DNA from: Chromatiales bacterium
Lineage (GTDB): Bacteria; Pseudomonadota; Gammaproteobacteria; SZUA-140
Direction of reading: 5' to 3'
Length of the DNA: 5,549 nucleotides
Assembly: GCA_031285245.1 (NCBI GenBank)
Contig: JAITWN010000153.1
Location: 1 to 5,549, forward strand
Part shown: piece by piece, positions 1 to 5,549 of the stretch
Numbering within the stretch: the first letter of the stretch is position 1
Layout of the letters: the number at the start of each line of letters is the position of its first letter
Notes under the pieces: model-generated
The model's database searches: none
The model's input: the letters and a program-made list of their open reading frames with translations, nothing else
What the model was told of the DNA's origin: nothing
Program-made: the position numbers and the translations under genes

Positions 1-355
1 GTAGACGCGAGACGGTTTCATCGAGTGCGTGGCGCTTGGCGCTGGCTTCGCTCCAGGAGCGCATCTGCTGTTCGATGCGGCGCTTCATCTCTTCGACCAC
101 ACGGCGTTGCTGCGCTACGGCGCCGCCGAGGCGTTCATTGAAACGTCGATGCTGATTAAGCTGCTGGATCGACATGCCTTCGCGGCCAAGCGTCTCCATG
201 CGCTGCTGATATTCGCCCTGAAACTTTTGCAGCTCTTCGAGTCTCAGCTCAGAGCCTTCGTATTGACGACGCAGCTCGGCGAGCGCCTGCGCAGCGCGAT
301 CTTCATGGTCTTTGGCAAGACCGGCGACGGTCTGCATGCGTTCGGATCTAACCAT
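1..355 (-). CDS. fliJ: Flagellar export protein FliJ, 3' end outside window
   Basis: FliJ is the small coiled-coil protein of the flagellar type III export apparatus; it inserts into the centre of the FliI ATPase ring and contacts the export gate. The visible 118 residues begin MVRSERMQTVAGLAKDHEDR and are almost wholly helical and charged, rich in Glu, Gln and Arg with heptad-like spacing, as expected for the antiparallel coiled coil of FliJ. The early AxxLAxLR-type segment (about 21-30) and the GEYQQRM segment (about 47-53) resemble the corresponding stretches of enterobacterial FliJ. The usual length is about 145-150 residues, so roughly 30 residues are missing beyond the left edge. The ATG at 355 lies 6 nt after the fliI stop, with a weak AGAGG about 10 nt upstream; an alternative ATG at 337 would drop six residues. 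Identity rests on position after fliI plus the coiled-coil character, since FliJ sequences are poorly conserved. Confidence 0.9.
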   Translation of the reverse strand, partial: MVRSERMQTVAGLAKDHEDRAAQALAELRRQYEGSELRLEELQKFQGEYQQRMETLGREGMSIQQLNQHRRFNERLGGAVAQQRRVVEEMKRRIEQQMRSWSEASAKRHALDETVSRL

Positions 356-361
356 CAGCTA

Positions 362-1807
362 TCAACCTCTCGCCCGCGCTTGCGGCTGCTGTGCCTGTGC
401 CGGCGCGGCAACTTGTGACTTCATCTGCGGCTTGGCTGTTGCAACGATTTCAGGCGCCGGCGCTGCGGTCAATTCACTGAGCGCGCGCAGACAATCTTTC
501 ATCGTCACCTGCTCTTTATTGCTCTGCTGCAGAAAGCGCAGCAGACGCGGCCACATCTCAATCGCTTCATCGATGCGCGGATCACTGCCGCGCATGTAGG
601 CGCCGACGCTGATGAGGTCGCGATTTTTGCGATAGGTCGAATAAATCTGTTTGAAGCGGATAGCCTGGCGACGATGTTCTTCGCTCGCCACTTCGCCCAT
701 GACGCGGCTCACCGAGGCTTCGATATCGATCGCGGGATAGTGACCAGAATCAGCGATGTCACGCGACAGCACGATGTGACCATCGAGAATGGCGCGCGCG
801 GCATCGGCGATTGGATCCTGCTGATCATCACCTTCGGCGAGCACGGTATAGAGCGCCGTGATCGAACCTTCGCCTTCGCCATTACCCGCGCGTTCGACAA
901 GCTGCGGCAAACGCGCAAACACCGATGGAGGATAACCGCGCGTTGCCGGCGGCTCGCCGATGGCGAGTGCGACTTCGCGCTGCGCCTGCGCAAAGCGCGT
1001 CAGCGAATCCATCAGGAGCAGCACTTTCAATCCCTGATCGCGGAAATATTCCGCGATACTGGTTGCAAGCATCGCGCCGTGCAGACGCAGCATCGGTGGC
1101 GTGTCGGCAGGCGTTGCCACCACCACCGCGCGCGCCATGCTCTGCGAACCCAAAATGCGATCGGTGAATTCTTTTACTTCGCGACCACGTTCGCCGATGA
1201 GACCGACCACCACCACATCGGCATCGGTGTAACGCGTCATCATGCCAAGCAGCACGCTCTTACCAACGCCGCTGCCAGCAAAAAGACCAAGGCGCTGACC
1301 ACGACCGATGGTGAGCAGACCATTGATGGCGCGCACACCGACATCGAGCGGTTCGCTGATCAAGCGACGTGCGAGCGGATTAGCCGGCTTGCCATGCAGC
1401 GGATAAACCGCATCCGTGCGAACCGGCCCGAGACCATCGAGCGGATTGCCAGTGCCATCGATGACACGACCGAGCAGCCCCATGCCAACGGCTGCAGCAT
1501 AAGCATGCGCTGTCGGCGTAACGCGAGCATCGGGCACCAAACCGCGAATATCCCCGCTAGGCATGAGATAAGTGCGATCACCCGAGAAGCCGACGACTTC
1601 GGCTTCGAGCTTGCCCTGCGGCGTTTCCACCAGACAGCGATCGCCGATCGCCGCCTGACAGCCCACGGCTTCGAGCGTCAGTCCGACCATGCGCGTGATG
1701 CGGCCTTCAACGACCAGCGGCAGCGGCTCGCGCAGCAGCGCGCGCTGCGTCTTCAGACGCTCGCACCAAAGGGCGCCGCGCTCTTCACGCAGACTGGCGT
1801 TCACCAT
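362..1807 (-). CDS. fliI: Flagellum-specific ATPase FliI
   Basis: FliI is the hexameric ATPase of flagellar protein export, related to the F1 ATP synthase beta subunit; it energises substrate and chaperone handling at the export gate with FliH and FliJ. Numbering from the ATG at 1807 (481 aa): an N-terminal beta-barrel domain (about 20-95), Walker A GSGVGKS at 178-184, the conserved GERGRE with Glu206, Walker B LLLMD ending at Asp267, the EPPATRGYPPSVF signature starting at 285, and the ATPase alpha/beta signature PAIDIEASVS at 358-367. The start was chosen because AGAGGA lies 4-5 nt upstream and the overlap with fliH is then only 23 nt; the frame is open to 1897, but that start would overlap fliH by over 110 nt. 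The protein exceeds the roughly 450-460 aa of the well-studied enzymes because of an Ala/Pro/Gln-rich tail at 448-481. A virulence secretion ATPase (SctN type) is made unlikely by the flagellar neighbours. Confidence 0.97.
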   Translation of the reverse strand: MVNASLREERGALWCERLKTQRALLREPLPLVVEGRITRMVGLTLEAVGCQAAIGDRCLVETPQGKLEAEVVGFSGDRTYLMPSGDIRGLVPDARVTPTAHAYAAAVGMGLLGRVIDGTGNPLDGLGPVRTDAVYPLHGKPANPLARRLISEPLDVGVRAINGLLTIGRGQRLGLFAGSGVGKSVLLGMMTRYTDADVVVVGLIGERGREVKEFTDRILGSQSMARAVVVATPADTPPMLRLHGAMLATSIAEYFRDQGLKVLLLMDSLTRFAQAQREVALAIGEPPATRGYPPSVFARLPQLVERAGNGEGEGSITALYTVLAEGDDQQDPIADAARAILDGHIVLSRDIADSGHYPAIDIEASVSRVMGEVASEEHRRQAIRFKQIYSTYRKNRDLISVGAYMRGSDPRIDEAIEMWPRLLRFLQQSNKEQVTMKDCLRALSELTAAPAPEIVATAKPQMKSQVAAPAQAQQPQARARG

Positions 1808-2465
1808 CACTTCCTCTTTCGCCGCCCAAAAGTTCCGCTGCAATCGCTGCCAGGCGTTTTTCCACGCTGGCATCGATACGTGAGTCATCGGTTTCAACGC
1901 GGCAGCCGCCGCGCATCAAAGAAGGATCCTGCACGATCTGCCAACCGCCGCGCGGCGCATCGCCTTCAGCGCTGAACGCTTCGTGCACGATCGCCGCATC
2001 ATCAGGATGCAGAATCAAACGCACGCCCCGCGCCGCAACTGGCAGCGCTGCTGCGGCCTGCTGCACGACGGCAACGATCTGACCAGGATCGGTTTTGAGT
2101 TCACGGCGCACCACATGACGCGCCACCACCATCACCAGACTCATGACCTCATCGACGACACACGCATCGAGTGCGCGCAGCGGTTCATCCAGTAGCTCGA
2201 TGATTGCAGCGAGGCGTTCGGCCTGCGTCTGCATGTGACGCCGCCCTTGCTCCAAGCCCTCGCGCCGCCCGAGAGCAAACGCTTCGTCATAGGCCTGGCG
2301 CTGAATTTCTTCGATGGCCGCAGCAGTGATTGGAGCTTCGTGCTCATTCGCCACTGCGATTGGCACGACCACGCCGACCGCCGGCGCCTGCCAAGGCACG
2401 CAGTTCGCGGAATCGGCACCGCTGATGACTTTGCCGTTGATGACCTTAGACGTACTCTTCTCCAC
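1785..2465 (-). CDS. fliH: Flagellar assembly protein FliH (ATPase regulator), GTG start
   Basis: FliH forms a dimer that binds and restrains FliI and tethers it to the C ring and export gate, much like the peripheral stalk of ATP synthases. The predicted 226-aa protein has a low-complexity N-terminus with one Trp (W25), a helix with GxxxGxxxG spacing (G66, G70, G74) typical of the FliH central dimer helix, a long helical middle (about 75-140), and a C-terminal alpha/beta domain with the family motifs GGCRVET (186-192) and IDAS (197-200). The GTG at 2465 was chosen because GGGAGG sits 5 nt upstream and the overlap with fliG is then 20 nt; the ATG at 2546 in the same frame would overlap fliG by about 100 nt and adds an Arg/Lys/Ser-rich stretch unlike FliH. 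The 23-nt overlap with fliI supports coupled synthesis of the two binding partners. Confidence 0.93.
   Translation of the reverse strand: MEKSTSKVINGKVISGADSANCVPWQAPAVGVVVPIAVANEHEAPITAAAIEEIQRQAYDEAFALGRREGLEQGRRHMQTQAERLAAIIELLDEPLRALDACVVDEVMSLVMVVARHVVRRELKTDPGQIVAVVQQAAAALPVAARGVRLILHPDDAAIVHEAFSAEGDAPRGGWQIVQDPSLMRGGCRVETDDSRIDASVEKRLAAIAAELLGGERGSDGERQSA
1812..1817 (-). promoter_or_regulatory. Ribosome binding site of fliI
   Basis: AGAGGA lies inside the end of fliH, 4 nt before the ATG at 1807. It decides the start of fliI, whose frame stays open to 1897. A GTG directly before and another directly after the ATG are less well placed or would be used only as minor starts. Confidence 0.7.
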
Positions 2466-3480
2466 CCTTGCCTCCCAACGAGATATCGCCCGACTCGGAG
2501 AGTCTTCTTGCGACCGCGAGAATTTCTTTCTGTGCCGCTTCGACATCGCTCAAGCGCACTGGACCCTTGGCTTCCAGATCATCACGCAGCATTTCGCCAG
2601 CGCGTTTCGACATATTGCTGATGATCTTGTTTCTGAGCGCCTCATCGGAACCCTTCATCGCCAGCACCAAGCTGTCGGTGGAGATCTCGCGCAGCAGCGC
2701 CTGCATATCGCGATCGCTGATGTCGGCGAGATCATCGAAGACAAACATCAGATCCTGAATCTTGCCGCCAAGCTCGGCATTGTATTCATTGACCTGATCC
2801 ATGATCGCGCCTTCGAGCGAAGGCTCGACCATATTGAGTATGTTAGCCGCAACTTTGACACCGCCAAGTCCTGAGGATTTTCCTGCTGAATTGCCGAGGA
2901 ACTGTTCTTCGATGACGCGATTGAGTTCCTGTAGCGCTGAGGGCTGCAAGCGATCGAGCACTGCGACGCGCAGCACCACATCGACGCGCAATTTTTCCGG
3001 TAGATGTGACAACACTTCAGCAGCCTGCTCGCTGTCGAGATAAGACAGCACCACGGCGATGATCTGCGGATGCTCCATGCGGATCACTTCGACGATGGAG
3101 CGCGGGTCGAGCCACTTGAGCTGTTCGAGGCCAGCGGATTCATCGGTTTGCAGCACGCGTTCAAGAATGCTGCTCGCGCGCTCATCGCCCAGCGCTTTCA
3201 CCAAGACGTTGCGCAGATATTCATGCGAGCCGACGGCATAAGAAGTTTCTTTGCCCACAGCGTCGACGAAATCATGTAGCACGGAGTTCGCCTGCTCGGT
3301 GGAGATCTGGCGCAACCCCGCCATCGCGCTGCTCACCTTGTGCACTTCTTTGGGGCCGATGAGCTTGAGCACTTCGGCGGCGTTCTGCTCGCCGATGCTG
3401 AGCAGCAAAATGGCGGCGCGATCGATGCCGGAAACACCTGCGGCCGCGGGTGTTTGTTTATTTTTGTCAGAAGCGCTCAT
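2446..3480 (-). CDS. fliG: Flagellar motor switch protein FliG
   Basis: FliG is the C-ring protein that sits on the FliF tail and provides the rotor surface that interacts with the MotA/B-type stator to generate torque. The 344-aa product has the usual length and three-domain plan: FliG_N (about 17-115, binds FliF), FliG_M (about 120-195) with the EHPQ motif at 136-139 that binds FliM, a Gly/Ser linker (197-207), and FliG_C with MFVF at 245-248 and the torque helix. The five charged positions known in E. coli (K264, R281, D288, D289, R297) align here with K276, R293, D300, D301 and R309, so all are kept. It ends in GGEEYV. The ATG at 3480 lies 6 nt after the fliF TAG; GGAG in the last fliF codons is 9 nt upstream. 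The linker uses codons unlike the rest of the gene (see findings). Confidence 0.98.
   Translation of the reverse strand: MSASDKNKQTPAAAGVSGIDRAAILLLSIGEQNAAEVLKLIGPKEVHKVSSAMAGLRQISTEQANSVLHDFVDAVGKETSYAVGSHEYLRNVLVKALGDERASSILERVLQTDESAGLEQLKWLDPRSIVEVIRMEHPQIIAVVLSYLDSEQAAEVLSHLPEKLRVDVVLRVAVLDRLQPSALQELNRVIEEQFLGNSAGKSSGLGGVKVAANILNMVEPSLEGAIMDQVNEYNAELGGKIQDLMFVFDDLADISDRDMQALLREISTDSLVLAMKGSDEALRNKIISNMSKRAGEMLRDDLEAKGPVRLSDVEAAQKEILAVARRLSESGDISLGGKGGEEYV
2471..2476 (-). promoter_or_regulatory. Ribosome binding site of fliH
   Basis: GGGAGG lies inside the end of fliG, 5 nt upstream of the GTG at 2465. It is the strongest Shine-Dalgarno-like site in the window and decides the fliH start in favour of the GTG over the upstream ATG at 2546. 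Confidence 0.75.
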
Positions 3481-3486
3481 GGGCCA

Positions 3487-5124
3487 CTACTCCGCCGTCA
3501 CCCAGTTACGCACCACTTGCGCCACACGCTTCGGGTCCTGCGCGGCGAGCGCACGCACGGCACTCAGCTTTTCTTCGAATGTCATCGGCTGCTGCGGCGC
3601 AGGCAAGGCATTGTTCTTGGCAGGAGCGCCAAGTGTGAGCTGATCTTCAGCCAGCGCCACGGCACCGTTCGCATTCACACTGCCTGGCATCGCCGGCACT
3701 GCGACGGTCTTACCCTTGTGCGCTAGTTCGCGCAACACCGGGCGCAGCACACCGAGCACCAGGAAAATGACCAGACCAATGGTGAGAAGCTGTTTACCGA
3801 CCGCCCACACATCAAAATTCGAGAGCATCGACGGCGGCGGCTCGGGAGCCTCAATCGACGCCTGCGTGAAGGCGGCGCTGACGACGTTGACGCTGTCACC
3901 ACGCTCGCTGTTGAAACCGATCGCTTCGCGCACGAGTTGCGTCAGACGCTCGATTTCCTGATCGCTAAGCGAGCCGCGCACGGCGACGCCATCCTCGCCC
4001 ACGGTGGTGCGATGATCGATCACCACAGCTGCCGTCAACCGACGCACCGTGCCACCGCTCATGCGGCTGTGACTGATGGTCTTGTCGAGTTCATAGTTGC
4101 GCACCTTGCGGCTCGAGGAACTGCCGCCGGTTTCAGTCGTACCCACCTCATTGCCCGAGACCGGGGCCTGATTCGACAGCGCGCCCGGCACACCATACGG
4201 CGCGCGCGCACCGGAAACGGTTTCTTCGACGAGCTGCTCGCTGCGCACCGCGCGCTCATCAGGCGTGAAGCTTTCCTGCGTCTGCTCAGTGACAGTGAAA
4301 TCGATGTCGGCATTGACCTGCGCTTTGACCGCGCCCGCGCCGATGATCGGCGTCAGAATGTCTTCGATGCGACGGATGTAGGATTCTTCGAGCTGGCGGC
4401 GATATTCGAATTGCGTGCTGGAAAGGCGCATTTCCTCATCGCCTTGACGCCCCGTGAGCAGACGGCCGTTCTGATCGACGATGGTGACCTGATCGGCATC
4501 GAGATTGGGAATGCTGGCAGCGACCATATGACCGATGGCAGCAGCCTGCGCATCGTTCAGCGTGCGACCTGGATAGAGATCGACCATCACTGATGCGGTC
4601 GGACGCTTCTGATTACGCGCGAACGCGGTCTGCTTCGGAATCGCCAGATGCACGCGTGCGCTGCGCACAGCATTGATCGAAGTAATCGTGGTGACGAGTT
4701 CGCCTTCGAGCGCGCGCTGATAACGCGCGTTCTCCATGAACTGGCTGACACCGAACCCACCCTTATCACGATCGAGGAGTTCGAAACCTGAGCCGTTGCC
4801 ATGCGGCAAACCCTCACCAGCAAGCTTCAAGCGCGCTTCATGCACCTGACTTTCCGGCACCATAACTGTCCCGCTCGCATCAGAGAGAGAATATTTGATG
4901 CCGGATTTTTCCAGCGATTCGACCACTGCAGAGGCGTCCTGAGCGCTGAGGTTGCTGTAGAGCAGGCGATAATCCGGCGTCTGCGACCACAGCACCGCTG
5001 CCACACCGAGCGCGACGCTGGCGGCAAGACCTGCCATCAGCCCGAGCTGACGCACCAGCGGCAGGCCGTAGAAGCCTCGCGCCTGCATCATCACGCTCTC
5101 ACCCTTCACCATCTCCATACTCAT
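3487..5124 (-). CDS. fliF: Flagellar MS-ring protein FliF
   Basis: FliF oligomerises in the inner membrane to form the MS ring, the foundation of the basal body that houses the export gate and carries FliG. In the 545-aa product: first membrane helix about 27-47; YscJ/FliF-type ring-building domains about 49-225, with the LPHGNGSGFELLD and RVHLAIP segments typical of the family; a third periplasmic region about 235-425 with a Gly/Ser-rich insertion near 308-340 and the conserved NYELDKTISH at 343-352; second membrane helix about 444-466; and a cytoplasmic tail (513-545, TFEEKLSAVRALAAQDPKRV) that binds FliG. Length fits the family. The start is uncertain: Met occurs at residues 1, 3, 5, 12 and 13. 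GGGG directly abuts the ATG at 5124, while the same AGGGG is 6 nt from the ATG at 5118; GGTGAG also precedes the ATG at 5091. None of these changes the membrane helix or domains. Confidence 0.97.
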   Translation of the reverse strand: MSMEMVKGESVMMQARGFYGLPLVRQLGLMAGLAASVALGVAAVLWSQTPDYRLLYSNLSAQDASAVVESLEKSGIKYSLSDASGTVMVPESQVHEARLKLAGEGLPHGNGSGFELLDRDKGGFGVSQFMENARYQRALEGELVTTITSINAVRSARVHLAIPKQTAFARNQKRPTASVMVDLYPGRTLNDAQAAAIGHMVAASIPNLDADQVTIVDQNGRLLTGRQGDEEMRLSSTQFEYRRQLEESYIRRIEDILTPIIGAGAVKAQVNADIDFTVTEQTQESFTPDERAVRSEQLVEETVSGARAPYGVPGALSNQAPVSGNEVGTTETGGSSSSRKVRNYELDKTISHSRMSGGTVRRLTAAVVIDHRTTVGEDGVAVRGSLSDQEIERLTQLVREAIGFNSERGDSVNVVSAAFTQASIEAPEPPPSMLSNFDVWAVGKQLLTIGLVIFLVLGVLRPVLRELAHKGKTVAVPAMPGSVNANGAVALAEDQLTLGAPAKNNALPAPQQPMTFEEKLSAVRALAAQDPKRVAQVVRNWVTAE

Positions 5125-5170
5125 CCCCTGCTCAATCGTTCTTCTCGATACACCGAAGACTGTTCATCGC

Positions 5171-5194
5171 CAGATCTGTTTAGATTCAGATCTG
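5171..5194 (-). promoter_or_regulatory. Stem-loop over the fliE stop codon in the fliE-fliF gap
   Basis: CAGATCTG occurs at 5171-5178 and again at 5187-5194, separated by 8 nt. Because this octamer is self-complementary, the two copies form an 8-bp perfect stem with an 8-nt loop in RNA. One arm includes part of the fliE TGA stop. There is no following T-run on the minus strand, so it is not a standard intrinsic terminator; an RNA processing or stability element between fliE and fliF is possible. The 61-nt gap (5125-5185) is the longest non-coding stretch between genes here and contains no supported small gene. Confidence 0.5.
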
Positions 5195-5503
5195 CATATT
5201 CATGATTTCCTGGTACGCATTGACGAATTTGTTGCGCACCTGCATCAGCATCTGAAATTCGATATTGGATTTCTGCGAAGCGATCATGATCTCGGCAAGA
5301 TCAGTGGGGCCGCCAAGCTGAAAATCTTCGCGCATGCTGGTCACGGTCTGCTGCGATTCGTTGACGTGATCGACGGCCTGCATCAGCAGTTCGGAGAACT
5401 TCACATGATCGACGCCCGTTGGCAGATCGGCCTGCCCGCTGCTGGCGGAAGCCGCCATCGCGCGCAGCTGTGACAGTAACTGTGCTCCACCGATTTCGCT
5501 CAT
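5186..5503 (-). CDS. fliE: Flagellar hook-basal body complex protein FliE
   Basis: FliE is an export substrate that links the MS ring to the proximal rod and is needed for rod assembly. The 105-aa product matches the usual family length. The N-terminal third is Ala/Ser/Gly-rich and weakly conserved; the C-terminal half carries the family pattern, with DLAEIMIASQKSNIEFQ at 68-84 followed by QVRNKFVNAYQEIMNMQI at the end, where FliE stacks against FliF and rod helices. The ATG at 5503 gives MSEIGG, a normal FliE beginning. A TTG at 5524 in the same frame would add seven residues (MILTLCT) with no better ribosome site. Neither start has a recognisable Shine-Dalgarno sequence, and the ATG lies in the arm of an inverted repeat. 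The gene ends in TGA with an in-frame TAA two codons later. It is probably the first gene of the operon. Confidence 0.96.
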   Translation of the reverse strand: MSEIGGAQLLSQLRAMAASASSGQADLPTGVDHVKFSELLMQAVDHVNESQQTVTSMREDFQLGGPTDLAEIMIASQKSNIEFQMLMQVRNKFVNAYQEIMNMQI

Positions 5504-5549
5504 CGTGCATAGAGTCAGAATCAAGTTGAGTGGGGGGATCGCACGATGA
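5500..5549. repeat. 9-bp inverted repeat around the fliE start and leader
   Basis: TCATCGTGC at 5500-5508 is the exact reverse complement of GCACGATGA at 5541-5549, with 32 nt between. On the fliE transcript the downstream arm contains the ATG, so pairing would hide the start codon. The right arm ends at the window edge and may extend further. The spacer holds a run of six G (5532-5537, six C on the fliE strand). No sigma-54, sigma-28 or sigma-70 promoter could be recognised in this stretch. The match is seen directly; a role as operator or translation-control hairpin is inference. Confidence 0.5.

Noticed and set aside
29..418. Plus-strand open frame opposite fliJ and the end of fliI
   Set aside because: Shadow of the coiled-coil coding sequence; Leu/Ala/Phe-rich pattern is the complement of Glu/Gln/Lys codons.
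1808..1897. Upstream ATG extension of fliI
   Set aside because: Would add 30 residues overlapping the conserved end of fliH; the ATG at 1807 has a well-placed AGAGGA and gives a normal FliI N-terminus.
674..1975. A 433-codon plus-strand open frame opposite fliI and fliH
   Set aside because: It lies antisense to two well-supported genes, is rich in His, Arg and Thr as expected from the reverse complement of GC-biased codons, and shows no recognisable domain or ribosome site.
2466..2546. Upstream ATG extension of fliH
   Set aside because: Would overlap fliG by about 100 nt, adds an Arg/Lys/Ser-rich stretch foreign to FliH, and the GTG at 2465 has a much better ribosome site.
3937..4593. A 218-codon plus-strand open frame opposite fliF
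   Set aside because: Antisense shadow of a conserved part of fliF; His/Arg/Asp-rich with no family resemblance.
5132..5167. An 11-codon open frame in the fliE-fliF gap (MNSLRCIEKND)
   Set aside because: No ribosome site, overlaps the predicted hairpin region, and such short frames are expected by chance.
5532..5549. Possible start of a divergent plus-strand gene (G-run followed by ATG at 5546)
   Set aside because: Only one codon is visible, and about 40 nt between two divergent starts leaves little room for two promoters; it cannot be supported from this window.
5504..5549. Search for a sigma-54 or sigma-28 flagellar promoter before fliE
   Set aside because: No TGGCAC-N5-TTGC-like or TAAA-N15-GCCGATAA-like match was seen; the promoter probably lies beyond the right edge.
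1..5549. Mobile elements, CRISPR arrays, tRNA or rRNA genes, and intrinsic terminators
   Set aside because: The window is nearly completely filled by the six flagellar genes; no array of repeats, transposase, RNA gene or GC stem followed by a T-run was found.

Overview
The window carries one minus-strand block of flagellar basal-body and export genes. Transcription runs from the right edge to the left edge in the order fliE, fliF, fliG, fliH, fliI, fliJ. The first five genes are complete; fliJ runs off the left edge after 118 codons. The sequence is moderately GC-rich, and the gene order and protein features (for example a FliG close in style to Pseudomonas FliG, ending GGEEYV) point to a beta- or gammaproteobacterium with a polar or otherwise conventional flagellum. 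Genus cannot be told from this piece.

Layout, from right to left. Positions 5504-5549 are the only sequence upstream of fliE. They show no recognisable promoter, but a perfect 9-bp inverted repeat has one arm covering the fliE start codon. fliE (5186-5503) is followed by a 61-nt gap, the only real intergenic space, which holds an 8-bp stem-loop over the fliE stop and a weaker one just before fliF. fliF (3487-5124) ends 6 nt before fliG (2446-3480). fliG overlaps fliH (GTG start, 1785-2465) by 20 nt. fliH overlaps fliI (362-1807) by 23 nt. fliI ends 6 nt before fliJ (1-355, partial). The tight joins imply a single transcript with translational coupling.

How the genes work together: FliF forms the MS ring in the inner membrane, FliE joins that ring to the proximal rod, and FliG sits on the cytoplasmic tail of FliF and carries the rotor face that meets the stator. 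FliH, FliI and FliJ form the soluble ATPase complex of the flagellar type III export apparatus at the base of the ring. All key motifs that I checked are intact, so the cluster looks functional.

I found no sign of a previously undescribed system, mobile element, CRISPR array or RNA gene. The points worth a second look are small: two dyads at the ends of fliE, a 34-residue Ala/Pro/Gln-rich tail on FliI, a cluster of atypical codons at a FliG domain linker, and uncertain starts for fliE and fliF.
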